Program-made: the position numbers and the translations under genes | NCBI GenBank assembly: GCA_018222605.1 | Contig: JAAEZZ010000008.1 | Location: forward strand, 1-64,000 | Length of the DNA: 64,000 nt | Direction of reading: 5' to 3' | From: Alphaproteobacteria bacterium | Lineage (GTDB): Bacteria; Pseudomonadota; Alphaproteobacteria; Caulobacterales; Hyphomonadaceae | Part shown: positions 53,007 to 62,511 of the stretch, in pieces | How positions within the stretch are numbered: the stretch's first letter is position 1 | Layout: each line of letters starts with the position of its first letter | The notes under the pieces: model-generated | Databases searched by the model: none | What the model was told of the DNA's origin: nothing | Seen by the model: only the letters and a program-made list of their open reading frames with translations

Positions 53007-53999
53007 TTAGTCTTGCCGAGGAAGTGTCACGCCTTCCGCCGTAGCGGTGACGGGCTGGATGGTGCCATCCTCATTGAAATAGAGATGCTCGGCGCGAACT
53101 GAGCGCCGGCCGATGGCGCCGTCCTCTCCGTTCAGGCTGAGCGCGGCATTATGGTAGAAGAGATACCAGTTGCCTTTGAACTCCACGATGCCGGGATGGA
53201 TGGTGAAGCTGTTCTCGCCGGGGCCCATGATCTTGCCGCGATAGGTCCACGGACCGGTCACGGTGGGGGCGGTGGAGTAATAGAGCTGCTCGTTTTCATT
53301 TTCCGCTTCGTCGATTCCGGCATAGGCCATGTAATACAGGCTGCCGCGCTTGAAGAGCCATGGGCCTTCCTCGAAGTTCGTCAGGGAGACTTGTCGGATC
53401 GGGGCTGCGAAGCTGATCATGTCGGGCGCAAGCGGCGCGTAGTAGAGGTTGGCATTACCCCAATAGAGCCAGAAGGTGCCATCATCATCCTCGAACACGG
53501 TCGGGTCGATGTCATCCCATACATGCGGGCCGTCCGTATCCGAATTGGCAACAAGCGCGTGGCCGAGCGCGTCGTGGAAGGGGCCTGTCGGGCTGTTTGA
53601 TACGGCGACGCCGATGGCCTTGCCGACATCTGTCTCGTCGTGTTCGACGGCGGTGTAGAGCCAGAATCTGCCGTCCCGCTCTATCGCCTCGGAGGCCCAG
53701 GCGTCGCGGATCGCCCATTTGAAGTCTGTCGGCTTCATGATCGGGCCGTGATCGGTCCAGTGCGCCATGTCGTCGGTGGAATAGACGCGCCATTCGGTGA
53801 TGTTGAACATTTGGTCGCCGGCCGCCTCGTCATGGCCGACATAGAGATAGAGCCGCCCGTCATGCACGATGGGGGCGGGGTCTGCGGTGAAGATGTTGGT
53901 GATGATGGGGTTTCTGGCTTGTGTGGTCGCAGGCGGAGGCGTGTTGGCGCACGCTGCGAATGCGGTGACGGCAATGATGGCGGCTAATGATCTCTGCAT
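53007..53999 (-). CDS. glycoside hydrolase family 43 lipoprotein
   Basis: A 330-aa protein with lipobox AFAAC (C17). The five-bladed propeller of GH43 starts ITNIFTADPAPIVHD, where D40 is the likely base; DDIDPTVFEDDDGTFWLYWGN holds the second Asp, and EGPWLFKRGSLYYM the catalytic Glu. GH43 enzymes cut arabinan or xylan. It is attached at the cell surface or outer membrane, next to a DUF885 lipoprotein and no other carbohydrate genes. Confidence 0.85.
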   Translation of the reverse strand: MQRSLAAIIAVTAFAACANTPPPATTQARNPIITNIFTADPAPIVHDGRLYLYVGHDEAAGDQMFNITEWRVYSTDDMAHWTDHGPIMKPTDFKWAIRDAWASEAIERDGRFWLYTAVEHDETDVGKAIGVAVSNSPTGPFHDALGHALVANSDTDGPHVWDDIDPTVFEDDDGTFWLYWGNANLYYAPLAPDMISFAAPIRQVSLTNFEEGPWLFKRGSLYYMAYAGIDEAENENEQLYYSTAPTVTGPWTYRGKIMGPGENSFTIHPGIVEFKGNWYLFYHNAALSLNGEDGAIGRRSVRAEHLYFNEDGTIQPVTATAEGVTLPRQD

Positions 54000-54097
54000 G
54001 ATGTGGTCTCTCCCCGATGATTGTTTTGTTTTGCGAAACTCTTCAGGTGGGAAGAAACGAAGTCAAGATAGCGCTAACAGTATTGCTAATGGCGTAG

Positions 54098-54127
54098 AAA
54101 AAAGCCCTTCCCCGTTAGGGGAAGGGC
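54098..54127 (-). terminator. intrinsic terminator after the DUF885 lipoprotein gene
   Basis: On the minus strand GCCCTTCCCC, loop TAAC, GGGGAAGGGC then TTTTTT. It lies 27 bp after the stop at 54154. The stem is a perfect 10-bp GC-rich palindrome. Confidence 0.88.
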
Positions 54128-54153
54128 AAAACTGTTCGTATCAGTATCTGACC

Positions 54154-56034
54154 TTAAGAGGCTTTCACTTCTTCGATCCACTGATCGACGCGGCGTTCGA
54201 GAACCTTCAGCGGCAGGGCGCCGCCGCCCAGAACGGTGTCGTGGAAGGCGCGAATGTCGAATTTGTCACCCAACTCGCCTTCGGCTTTCCGGCGCAAATC
54301 CTGGATCTTCATCATGCCGATCTTGTAGCTGGTCGCCTGACCCGGCATCACGATGTAACGCTGGATTTCAGAGCGGGCCTGAGCCTCTGTGATGGCGGCA
54401 TTGTCCAGGAAGTATTGAACCGCTTCTTCCTCAGTCCAGCCCTTGGAGTGGATGCCGGTATCAACTACGAGGCGGATCGCGCGCCAGATTTCAGAGCCGA
54501 GCCGGCCGAAGTCAGAATACGGATCTGTGTAGGTGTCCGGGAATTCCTGAGCCAGCCATTCGGAGTAGAGCGCCCAGCCTTCGACATAGGCCGTGAAGCC
54601 CGCCTGCGTACGGAACTGGGGCACACCGGTCAGCTCCTGCGCGATGGAGATCTGCATGTGGTGGCCTGGAATGCCCTCATGATAGGCGATCACTTCCAAC
54701 TCGCGCTTCGGCATGGCGGTCATGTCGGAGAGGTGCGCATAATAGATGCCGGGACGGGAGCCATCCGGCGTACCCGGATAATAGTGTTGGGCAGCGCCGT
54801 CCTGTTCGCGGAAGGGTTCAACGCGCTTCACGACCAGGTCTGCCTTCGGCAGGATGCCGAAGAATTCCGGCAGATGCATCTTGATATTGTCGATCACGGC
54901 GGTCGCGTCATCAATATAGGCCTGACGGCCCTCATCCGTGTTCGGATAGTAGAAGCGCTCGTCATCCTTGGAGTCGCGCAGCATTTTGAAGAAGTCTTGC
55001 AGCGAACCTTCAAAGCCGACCTGATCCTTGATAGCTTCCATGTCGGCATGGATGCGGTCCACTTCTTCCAGACCGATTTGATGGATCTGGTCTGCTGTCA
55101 TGTCAGTCGTGGTCTGCGTGCTGAGCAGGTAGTTGTAATAAGCTTCGCCATTGGGCTGCGTATTCGCGCCGACCGGGCTGTCCGGATCGGGAGAATTCGC
55201 CATGTCTTCCTCGGCAAAGGCGATGATGTTGTCATAGGCTGGCTTGAAATTGTCCAGGAGGGCGGTTTTCACATCCTCCAGCATCGCATCGCCATCTTCT
55301 TCGGAGACTTTTCCGGTCTCGACCAGAGCTGCGATCTTGCTTTTTGCGTCGGCATAGATGGCGCTGTCTTCCCCGTCAGTGAAAGGTGCGCCGGTGATGA
55401 CCTTCTTGGACTGATCAATCACGCCTTCATAAGCAAATTTCGGCGCATGGACACCGCGGCTGGCGGATTCCTTTGCGATGTCTATGGCCTGGTCCATGGC
55501 GCGGCCAATTTCCTTGAGGCGCGAGATATAGGCTTGCATGTCTTCCGGCGTGTCGACGCGGTGGAAGTTGATCATGAAGGTCGGCGCAAAGCTTTGCGGC
55601 CCGTTCATCTGATCAAAGACATAGCCATTATAGATGTATTCCTGGCCAGCGACGGCCTGGTCGGTCTGGTACTTCCAGATGTCATAGGAAATCTGGTCAG
55701 CCGGGGACAGGGCGTCATAGTCGAACGTCTCTTCCATTTCTTTCGTAGCCGCGACGCGCCAGTCGAGCTGTTCCTTCGCGCACTCGATGGTGAAGCAGTC
55801 GATCTCGTCGTACTTGTCCTTGCGCCCCAGAAAGGTCAGGCCCATTGGGCTGAATTGCAGGGATTCTTCGTACTTCTCGTCGAACCACGCATTGATGCGC
55901 TCACTATTGGCGGCAATCTGCTCTGCAGTGACTGCGGGTTGCTCTGTCTCTGTGGCGGCTGGGGCCTGATTGCTCTGGCCACAGGCGGCCAGGGCGAACG
56001 CGAGCGCGATCGCTGAGGCGGTGTGTTTGATCAT
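54154..56034 (-). CDS. DUF885 family lipoprotein, metallopeptidase-like
   Basis: A 626-aa lipoprotein with lipobox ALAAC (C18). The DUF885 motif HEGIPGHH starts at H452 after MPKRELEVIAY, and YVEGWALYSEWLAQEF and YIVMPGQATSYKIGMMKIQD follow. It is larger than the paralogue at 27792, with many insertions in the N-terminal half. It is probably a peptidase facing the periplasm. The gene is followed by a strong terminator and diverges from hemC. Confidence 0.88.
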   Translation of the reverse strand: MIKHTASAIALAFALAACGQSNQAPAATETEQPAVTAEQIAANSERINAWFDEKYEESLQFSPMGLTFLGRKDKYDEIDCFTIECAKEQLDWRVAATKEMEETFDYDALSPADQISYDIWKYQTDQAVAGQEYIYNGYVFDQMNGPQSFAPTFMINFHRVDTPEDMQAYISRLKEIGRAMDQAIDIAKESASRGVHAPKFAYEGVIDQSKKVITGAPFTDGEDSAIYADAKSKIAALVETGKVSEEDGDAMLEDVKTALLDNFKPAYDNIIAFAEEDMANSPDPDSPVGANTQPNGEAYYNYLLSTQTTTDMTADQIHQIGLEEVDRIHADMEAIKDQVGFEGSLQDFFKMLRDSKDDERFYYPNTDEGRQAYIDDATAVIDNIKMHLPEFFGILPKADLVVKRVEPFREQDGAAQHYYPGTPDGSRPGIYYAHLSDMTAMPKRELEVIAYHEGIPGHHMQISIAQELTGVPQFRTQAGFTAYVEGWALYSEWLAQEFPDTYTDPYSDFGRLGSEIWRAIRLVVDTGIHSKGWTEEEAVQYFLDNAAITEAQARSEIQRYIVMPGQATSYKIGMMKIQDLRRKAEGELGDKFDIRAFHDTVLGGGALPLKVLERRVDQWIEEVKAS

Positions 56035-56138
56035 GGGGATCTCCGGAGGGTATTTCTCGAATAACGATAAGTGACGCTATCCCTTGGCGCGGCGCTCTGT
56101 CAATTGGCAAAGGGCGTTTCGGGCGCTAGGGGAGGGGG

Positions 56139-57122
56139 ATGACTGATCCACGTATATCTTCTGACGATACCCGCCCCCAAGACCAGCGCAGTTTGCGCAT
56201 CGGGACACGGGGCTCGCCCCTTGCTCTGGTGCAGGCACGGCAGGTCGCGGCCGCCCTGGAAATCCATTCCGGTGGTGCATTGCGTGGAGAGATTGTGACC
56301 TTCACGACCTCTGGAGACCAGTTGACGACGGAGCGTCTGATAAATTCCGGCGGGAAGGGGTTGTTTACCCGCGAACTGGACGCCGCGCTCAGCCGAGGCG
56401 AGGTGGATGTCACCGTGCACAGCCTGAAGGACGTGCCCTCGGTTTTGCCGGAAGGGCAACGTTTTGTGGCATTCCCGGAGCGCGAAGATGCGCGTGAGGG
56501 CTTCCTGTCATCGAAATATTCGTCTCTGGCAGAGCTACCGGAAGGCGCGAAAGTCGGCACCGCATCCCTGCGGCGCGAGGCGCAGACACTGGCGCGCCGC
56601 CCGGATCTTGAGATCGTTACTTTCCGGGGAAATGTCGCTACGCGCATGCGCAAGCTGGAAGAGGGGCTGGCGGACGCCACCTATCTGGCCATGGCGGGAC
56701 TGACGCGGCTTGGCATGTCGCATGTCGCCAATCCCATTCCATTGGAAGAGATGCTGCCTGCCGCCGCGCAGGGCATTGTCGGGGTCGTCGCGCGCGATGA
56801 TCTGCCGGAAGATGCTGCAGCGGCCTTTGACAAGATGAACTACAAGCAAAGCGAAGCGGCCGCCTACATGGAGCGCGCGTTCCTGGCGGCGCTGGATGGC
56901 AGTTGCCGCACACCGATCGCCGCGCACACATTCGACCGGGGCGAAGAATGGTTCCTGTCCGGAGAAGTTCTGGCGCTGGACGGCAAGGAGAAATGGTCTG
57001 CCAGCGGATCATGCCCGAAGTCTTCGACGCATGAACAGATGGCTGCCCTGGGCGCTGACCTTGCGGCGCAGATCCGTGAGGCCGCAGGCGGGCGCCTGCC
57101 AGCCTTTGGAGAGACATGGTAA
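56139..57122 (+). CDS. hemC: hydroxymethylbilane synthase
   Basis: HemC, 327 aa, polymerises four porphobilinogens. [18 protein letters not shown] at the start, [11 protein letters not shown] and TASLRREAQ bind the substrate, and C256 in [11 protein letters not shown] carries the dipyrromethane cofactor. The ATG follows a G-rich stretch that can serve as the ribosome site. The stop overlaps the hemD ATG by 7 bases. Confidence 0.95.
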   Translation: MTDPRISSDDTRPQDQRSLRIGTRGSPLALVQARQVAAALEIHSGGALRGEIVTFTTSGDQLTTERLINSGGKGLFTRELDAALSRGEVDVTVHSLKDVPSVLPEGQRFVAFPEREDAREGFLSSKYSSLAELPEGAKVGTASLRREAQTLARRPDLEIVTFRGNVATRMRKLEEGLADATYLAMAGLTRLGMSHVANPIPLEEMLPAAAQGIVGVVARDDLPEDAAAAFDKMNYKQSEAAAYMERAFLAALDGSCRTPIAAHTFDRGEEWFLSGEVLALDGKEKWSASGSCPKSSTHEQMAALGADLAAQIREAAGGRLPAFGETW

Positions 57123-57844
57123 CGCCTCCCGTCATCGTGACCCGGGCCGAGCCCGGGGCGAGCGAGACCGTAGAGCGGCTCGCCCGGCTGGGCTTTCGGG
57201 CAATCCTCTCCCCCATGCTGGTGCTGAAGGAGCTGGAGGGAGCTGTTCCGGATCTCTCGGATGTCCGTAATCTGATCTTTACCAGCGCCAATGGCGTGCG
57301 CTTTTTCATGCAGGCCGCTGGCGGCATGACACCGCAAGTCGCGGGGATGACCGCGTGGGGCGTCGGGCCCGCCACGAATGCCGCCATTCAGGAGGCGGGG
57401 TTCGGCCTGCATGTCGAAGGGGATGGCAATGCCGAAGACCTGGCGGCAATGATCCTGAAATCTGACCCGGACAGTGGCGGATTTCTTCATGTGGCGAATT
57501 CGGCTGCCGCCGGTGATCTTGTCCGCCGCCTGAGGGAAGGAGGGCGCACAGCCCGGTTCCAGGCATTGTATGAAACGGCGCCGACGGGGCAGCTGGCTTT
57601 GAAAGCGCGGCAGGCTATTCTAGCGCCAGATGATTGCATGGTGTTGATCCATTCGGCGAAGGGTGCGGCGGCCTTTCTTTCCGCCGTGGACAAAATTTCA
57701 CTCGAAACCAGTACTCTGGTCGCCATCTCTGAAGCGGCAGCCACGCCTCTGACAGACGCTGGGGCAAAGCGTCTGCTGCATGCCGAGCGGCCAAATGAGG
57801 ATGCATTGATGGATGCGCTCGAGAAGGCGCGCCAAGAGCTTTGA
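57116..57844 (+). CDS. hemD: uroporphyrinogen-III synthase
   Basis: HemD, 242 aa, closes and inverts the D ring of hydroxymethylbilane. The two-domain layout is visible through [53 protein letters not shown] and [17 protein letters not shown]. HemD is poorly conserved in general, so the call also leans on the overlap with hemC. Confidence 0.9.
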   Translation: MVTPPVIVTRAEPGASETVERLARLGFRAILSPMLVLKELEGAVPDLSDVRNLIFTSANGVRFFMQAAGGMTPQVAGMTAWGVGPATNAAIQEAGFGLHVEGDGNAEDLAAMILKSDPDSGGFLHVANSAAAGDLVRRLREGGRTARFQALYETAPTGQLALKARQAILAPDDCMVLIHSAKGAAAFLSAVDKISLETSTLVAISEAAATPLTDAGAKRLLHAERPNEDALMDALEKARQEL

Positions 57845-57903
57845 TTGGCGTAGAACTATGTGCCACTGTGAAGAAAATCCCGCCTGAGGGGAAAGTGTGA
57901 GTC

Positions 57904-59166
57904 ATGACTGACGATATGTCGCCGGAAGAACCGGTCAGCTCTGTCGAGCCGATTGATGCCGATTTTGAGCCGGCTCCGGAAGAGGACAGCAAGACCAGCC
58001 GTGCGCAAGGCGGTGGGCCCGGCTGGCTGGGTGCCATTGTGCTCAGTCTGTTTGCCGCGGGTCTTGGCGGTCTGATGGGCATAGCCGGAGTCCGCTATCT
58101 GCCGCCGCAATGGGATGCGGCCAATGACATGACCGGGCGTCTCGATACGCTGGAACGTCGGCAGGGCGATAATAGTGTGGAGCTGTCCAAGCTGAGTCGG
58201 GACCAGGCCCGCATGGCAACCGAACTTAAAAATGAGATGAAGGCGCTTGGTACGGGCGGTGCCCCGAACGGGCAGGTCAAAAAGCTCGCTGAGGATATCG
58301 ACGTGCTTTCAGAGCGTCTTGATGAGGTTGGGGTATCCGGTGCCGGTGAAGCGGTCCGGGCGCTGGAGAAGCGCATTGCCGCCTTGGAAGAGGTCGACAC
58401 ATCCGGTGCGGTTAGCCCGCAGGATCTGGCGCGTGCCGTCGCGGGTCTGGAAACGCGGCTGGATGAAATGGAACAGGCGCTTGATGAGCGGCCACAGGGG
58501 GTAGACCCCTCACGTCTGGCTGCGGTTGAGGCCGACATGAAGGCCCTCCGGTCAGATCTGGAGGCGGCAAAGCTGGCAGGCAATCAGGATGTCGAAAAAC
58601 TGACAGGGCTGGTGGAGGATATGCGCCGCGGTGAGCAGGCTGCCCGCAGCGAGGCTGAAGCGGCCAGCGAGTCCGCCCGGATCGCCCGATCCCTGTCTGC
58701 AATAGAGGCAGCGTCGCGTCGTGGCGGGGCGTTCGAGTCTGAATATCGCGCCTTGCGCAACCTGATGCCATCTGACCCGGCTGTGCGACAGTTGGGTGAG
58801 ATCGCGTCCACGGGGGCCCCCACCGTTTCTGCCCTGCAAGACAACTTTGAACCGGCCCGCGTCGCTGCCCTCAAGGCCATTCCGGATGAGACCGGTGATC
58901 GCCTGTCCTGGCTGAACCGCGCATTTGGGGATGCGGTCAAAGTACGCAAGCTGGACGGCGATGATCGCGACCCTGCTACTATTCTGGACCGCGCCGATAC
59001 GGCTGTGCTTGCAGGAGATATTGATAAGGCCGCCATGCTGATTGCGGGTCTCAAGGGCCCTGCGGCAGACGCGATGGCTGACTGGACCGAACAGGCAAAC
59101 CGGCGCATCACTTTGGAAGCCGCGCTTGAGGCCTTGCAGACGCGCCTCATTGAAGGGGATAAGTAA
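57904..59166 (+). CDS. mitofilin (Mic60)-like inner membrane protein
   Basis: A 420-aa protein. An acidic N-terminus precedes one membrane helix (WLGAIVLSLFAAGLGGLMGIAGVRYL, about residues 38-63). A long coiled-coil region rich in Leu, Glu and Arg follows, and a C-terminal domain (AVRQLGEIASTGAPTVSALQD) resembles the mitofilin end. In alphaproteobacteria such a gene lies between hemD and hemY and is the proposed ancestor of mitochondrial Mic60. It probably shapes the inner membrane. It lies 6 bp upstream of hemY. Confidence 0.85.
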   Translation: MTDDMSPEEPVSSVEPIDADFEPAPEEDSKTSRAQGGGPGWLGAIVLSLFAAGLGGLMGIAGVRYLPPQWDAANDMTGRLDTLERRQGDNSVELSKLSRDQARMATELKNEMKALGTGGAPNGQVKKLAEDIDVLSERLDEVGVSGAGEAVRALEKRIAALEEVDTSGAVSPQDLARAVAGLETRLDEMEQALDERPQGVDPSRLAAVEADMKALRSDLEAAKLAGNQDVEKLTGLVEDMRRGEQAARSEAEAASESARIARSLSAIEAASRRGGAFESEYRALRNLMPSDPAVRQLGEIASTGAPTVSALQDNFEPARVAALKAIPDETGDRLSWLNRAFGDAVKVRKLDGDDRDPATILDRADTAVLAGDIDKAAMLIAGLKGPAADAMADWTEQANRRITLEAALEALQTRLIEGDK

Positions 59167-59172
59167 GAACTC

Positions 59173-60606
59173 ATGAACCGGATTGTCCTGTTTATCCTGA
59201 TCCTGCTGCTGTTTACGGCATCGGCCACCTTTGTCTGGTGGGCGCTGACGCTGCCGGGAGCGGTGACTGTCCCCTTCGGCGAACGTGAGATTTCCATCCA
59301 GTCAGGGCTTGCGACTTTCCTGATGTTACTGTTTGGCGGGGTGATCGCCTTTATCTGGTGGCTGGTCAGTGGCCTGTTCATTCTGCCGGGCAAGATTGGC
59401 AAGTCGCGTCAGGCGTCGCGCACACGCAAAGCCAATTCTGCGCTTACCGAAGGTCTGCTGGCGGCTGAGGCAGGCGATTCCAATGCCGCGCTGAAGCTTG
59501 CCAAAAAAGCGGCCAGGCATGCCGAGGACGAGCGGCTGAAACTGCTGCTGGAAGCGCGCGCGGCAGAAGCCAATGATGACTGGGCGGGGGCAGAGCGTGC
59601 CTGGGGGCAGCTGAGCCGCCTGCCGGGTGGCCAACTGGCTGGTTTGCGTGGCAGTGCCGCCGCCGCCGCCGAGCGAGGCGATCAATTGACCGCAGAGGCC
59701 CGGGCGCGGGAAGCGTTGGGCATCAAGTCCTCTGCCGACTGGCCCTTCAACAATCTCTTCGACCTGCAGGTTTCGAAAGGGGAGTGGACCAAGGCGCTTG
59801 AAACGCTCTCCATCGGGGAGAAGCGCGGGCTTGTCACCGGCGACAGTCTGCGCCGCCGTCGGGCTGTGCTGCATACGGCGCGGGCTGTCGGCCTTCCGCA
59901 TGAGAGCAAGCTGGAAGCGCAAAAGGAACTGGCCGAGGCGATCCGCTCTGCCCCGGCTTTTCCGCCTGCCGCTTGGCATGGCGCGCGTCATCTGATGACG
60001 GATGGCAAGGCCAGGGCCGCCCAGGGTGTGCTGGAGCTTGGCTGGAAGGCTCGTCCGCATCCGGCGCTGGCGCAGCTTGCCCGCCGTCTGGTGCCGCAGG
60101 ATACCGCAGCCAACATTGCAGGGCGCCTCAAAGGCCTGATCGACATGAACCCCGCCCACCGGGAGAGCAAGATTCTCTCGGCTGAGCTGGCTATGGACAA
60201 GGCGGACTGGACCGACGCCATCAAGACGTTGGCCCTGCTGGTAGAAGAGAATCCGACCGCGCGGCTCTGTCTACTGATGGAGCGGGCCTTGAAAGGCTAT
60301 GGCGACAAGAAGGAAGCCGAACGATGGGGCCGTATGGCCGTCTCAGCCTCGCGGGAGCCGGACTGGTCTGACATTGATCCGAAGGGAACTGCATTCGACT
60401 ATTCGGTGCGCGATTGGAGCCGCCTGGTCTACGCTTTTGGCGATGTCGGCGATCTGGTGCATCCGCGCTATGAATCCTTCGGGCGCGAACTGGAGGCCGG
60501 GCGTGTGATGGCTCTGCCGGCACCTGAGGACGACAAGATCACTCCGCCCAAGGCGCCGGACGGTCCTGTAGTTCCACCGCTGGACTATGTTGCCGACGAG
60601 GATTGA
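59173..60606 (+). CDS. hemY: HemY N-terminal domain / TPR protein
   Basis: A 477-aa protein with two N-terminal membrane helices (IVLFILILLLFTASATFVWW and LATFLMLLFGGVIAFIWWLV) and the family signature ARAAEANDDWAGAERAWGQL in TPR-like helices. This is the HemY of the gamma- and alphaproteobacterial hem cluster, not the protoporphyrinogen oxidase of the same name. It is thought to support heme synthesis at the membrane. The C-terminus is Pro/Asp-rich. Confidence 0.9.
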   Translation: MNRIVLFILILLLFTASATFVWWALTLPGAVTVPFGEREISIQSGLATFLMLLFGGVIAFIWWLVSGLFILPGKIGKSRQASRTRKANSALTEGLLAAEAGDSNAALKLAKKAARHAEDERLKLLLEARAAEANDDWAGAERAWGQLSRLPGGQLAGLRGSAAAAAERGDQLTAEARAREALGIKSSADWPFNNLFDLQVSKGEWTKALETLSIGEKRGLVTGDSLRRRRAVLHTARAVGLPHESKLEAQKELAEAIRSAPAFPPAAWHGARHLMTDGKARAAQGVLELGWKARPHPALAQLARRLVPQDTAANIAGRLKGLIDMNPAHRESKILSAELAMDKADWTDAIKTLALLVEENPTARLCLLMERALKGYGDKKEAERWGRMAVSASREPDWSDIDPKGTAFDYSVRDWSRLVYAFGDVGDLVHPRYESFGRELEAGRVMALPAPEDDKITPPKAPDGPVVPPLDYVADED

Positions 60607-60650
60607 GGCTGGCCTGCTGCAATGCGCAGGCGGAAAGCGACAAAAGCGTC

Positions 60651-60679
60651 TTGCGAAACATGGTCTCTGTCGGTATTAG
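60651..60679 (+). promoter_or_regulatory. putative promoter of tRNA-Thr
   Basis: TTGCGA (60651-60656), 17-bp spacer, TATTAG (60674-60679). The predicted start lies about 15 bp before the mature tRNA end at 60701. Confidence 0.5.
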
Positions 60680-60700
60680 GCGGGGCTCGAAACTGGATAT

Positions 60701-60776
60701 GCCGCTATAGCTCAGCTGGTAGAGCATCGCATTCGTAATGCGGGGGTCAGGTGTTCAAGTCACCTTAGCGGCACCA
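60701..60776 (+). tRNA. tRNA-Thr (anticodon CGT)
   Basis: A 76-nt cloverleaf: acceptor GCCGCTA/TAGCGGC, D-stem GCTC/GAGC, anticodon stem TCGCA/TGCGG with loop TTCGTAA giving anticodon CGT, T-arm AGGTG-TTCAAGT-CACCT, discriminator A and an encoded CCA (60774-60776). It reads ACG threonine codons. Confidence 0.95.
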
Positions 60777-60906
60777 TTTCTTTCCCTTCATTGTGTAGTT
60801 TGTGCAGCAGGTCCCGCGACTTGGGTTTTCCCTTGTCAGTTGCGTGCTGAAGCCCCTAAGGTTCGCCCTCCAAAGATACGCACCATCCTGTGGAGAGAGG
60901 CATTTG

Positions 60907-62472
60907 ATGATCAGGCAAGACACAACACGCACTTCGTGGCTTTCATTTGGGCGGCGGGTCGGCATAGTCGCCAGTGCTGCGGTGATCTCGATTGGAATGG
61001 CGACGGGCGCCTTGGCGGATACCTCAGCAGATAATGAAAGCGCTACTCTTCCGCCGGAACTGGCCGAGCGTATAGATGCGCGTTTCCTGGCGTATCAGGC
61101 CGAAGAGCATGTGCCTGGGATTGTATGGGGCATCGTCAAGGATGGGAAACTGGTTCATTTCAGGGCGTCCGGCACGGCGAATCTTGAAACGAAGGCGCCA
61201 GTGACAGAGGATTCCGTGTTCTCCATCGCCTCCATGAGCAAGGCGTTCACGGCGCTGGCCATCCTCAAGCTTCGTGATGAGGGAAAGCTCAGACTTGATG
61301 CTCTGGCAGAGGACTATGTACCGGAACTGCGGGATTGGACGTATCCGACGACAGACTCCCCGCGCATTCGCGTGCGCGACCTGCTGGCACATGCGGGCGG
61401 ATTGGTCACCGACAATCCTTGGGGCGACCGCCAGCAGGACATGCCGGAAGAGGTCTTCACCGAAGTTCTGAAGCAGGGTGTTCCGTTCAACACCGTGCCG
61501 CAGACAGGGTATGAATACTCGAACTTCGGCTATGCCCTCCTTGGGCGGATCGTCACCAATGTTTCCGGCATGCCGTATGAAGAATATATCCGTACAAAGA
61601 TATTGCTGCCGCTGGGTATGGTTTCTACCGGCTATGACGCATTCGCGCTGGATCAGAACCGCCGCGCGCTAGGGTATCGCTGGCAAGATGACGTCTTCAC
61701 TGAGCAGCCTGCGATGGAGCCTGGTGTCTTTGGTGCCATGGGCGGGATGATTAGCAATGCAAGTGACTATGAAAAATGGGTCTCTTTCCTGCTGGACGCC
61801 TGGCCGGCCCGCGACGGGGAAGAAAACGGCCCGGTAAAGCGTTCGACCGTTCGGGAAATGTCTCAAGGTCTGAACTTTGCGCGTGTCCTCACATTTGACG
61901 GCCTGGAAGAGGGGGATGAGTGCGATGTGGCCATTACCTATGGAATGGGCTTTAATGTCAGTACCGAGTGTGAACTGGGCACAGCATTGGCGCATTCCGG
62001 CGGGTATCCGGGATATGGATCGTATGTGATGCTGATGCCGGATGCTGGCGTGGGTATCTTCACATTTGCCAACCGAACATATGCCGCGGCGTGGCAGACC
62101 GTGCGCGAGGCGGCACTGGAGATGGAGAAGGACGGCTGGATGGAAGAGCGGGCCGTGCCGGTCAGCGATGTGCTGGCGCAGGCCTATGCCCTGGCAGGCG
62201 AGATCTATACCGAGGGGAAGCTCAGTCCGGCAGAGGGGCAACTGGCGATGAACTTCCTGCTTGATGGGTCTGTTGCTGTGCGGGAGCGCGCATTGGCGGA
62301 GCTGAAGGAGAAGGTCGGGGCCTGCGATACGGATGCGCCTGTCAAGGCAGGTGGCCGACTGAGCGGGACAATCTCATGGACCTGCGAGAAGGGGGATGTG
62401 GAGGGCTTGCTGTTGCTGTCTCCGACCAATCCGCCGCAGTTCCAGGAGCTGAGATTGCGCGCCGCGCCCTGA
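60907..62472 (+). CDS. serine hydrolase, beta-lactamase/DD-peptidase (S12) family
   Basis: A 521-aa protein. The signal-anchor region VGIVASAAVISIGMATGALA ends before DTSADN. The class C motif SMSK has S109 and K112, the YSN triad is in YEYSNFGYALLG, and the third motif is HSGG in LAHSGGYPGYG. Such proteins are peptidases, esterases or D-aminopeptidases; a true beta-lactamase role is not shown. The ATG at 60907 has GGAGAGAGG upstream; the longer open frame lacks a site. A C-terminal DUF-like helical part remains unexplained. Confidence 0.85.
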   Translation: MIRQDTTRTSWLSFGRRVGIVASAAVISIGMATGALADTSADNESATLPPELAERIDARFLAYQAEEHVPGIVWGIVKDGKLVHFRASGTANLETKAPVTEDSVFSIASMSKAFTALAILKLRDEGKLRLDALAEDYVPELRDWTYPTTDSPRIRVRDLLAHAGGLVTDNPWGDRQQDMPEEVFTEVLKQGVPFNTVPQTGYEYSNFGYALLGRIVTNVSGMPYEEYIRTKILLPLGMVSTGYDAFALDQNRRALGYRWQDDVFTEQPAMEPGVFGAMGGMISNASDYEKWVSFLLDAWPARDGEENGPVKRSTVREMSQGLNFARVLTFDGLEEGDECDVAITYGMGFNVSTECELGTALAHSGGYPGYGSYVMLMPDAGVGIFTFANRTYAAAWQTVREAALEMEKDGWMEERAVPVSDVLAQAYALAGEIYTEGKLSPAEGQLAMNFLLDGSVAVRERALAELKEKVGACDTDAPVKAGGRLSGTISWTCEKGDVEGLLLLSPTNPPQFQELRLRAAP

Positions 62473-62511
62473 GGCGTGTGACAGCCATCTGACATATTGC
62501 GGATGATGCGT

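Larger units (their letters stand above)
60607..60906. other. 300-bp intergenic stretch carrying a tRNA
   Basis: Between hemY and the serine hydrolase lie a tRNA promoter, tRNA-Thr(CGT) and about 130 bp with no coding signal. The next gene's ribosome site (GGAGAGAGG) begins at about 60892. Confidence 0.6.

Noticed and set aside
53869-56016. 715-codon open frame antisense to the DUF885 lipoprotein
   Set aside because: The minus-strand gene has a lipobox, the HEGIPGHH motif and a terminator. The plus-strand frame has none of these.
60802-60906. Upstream in-frame extension of the serine hydrolase
   Set aside because: It would place 35 residues before the signal sequence and start without a ribosome site, while the ATG at 60907 follows GGAGAGAGG.
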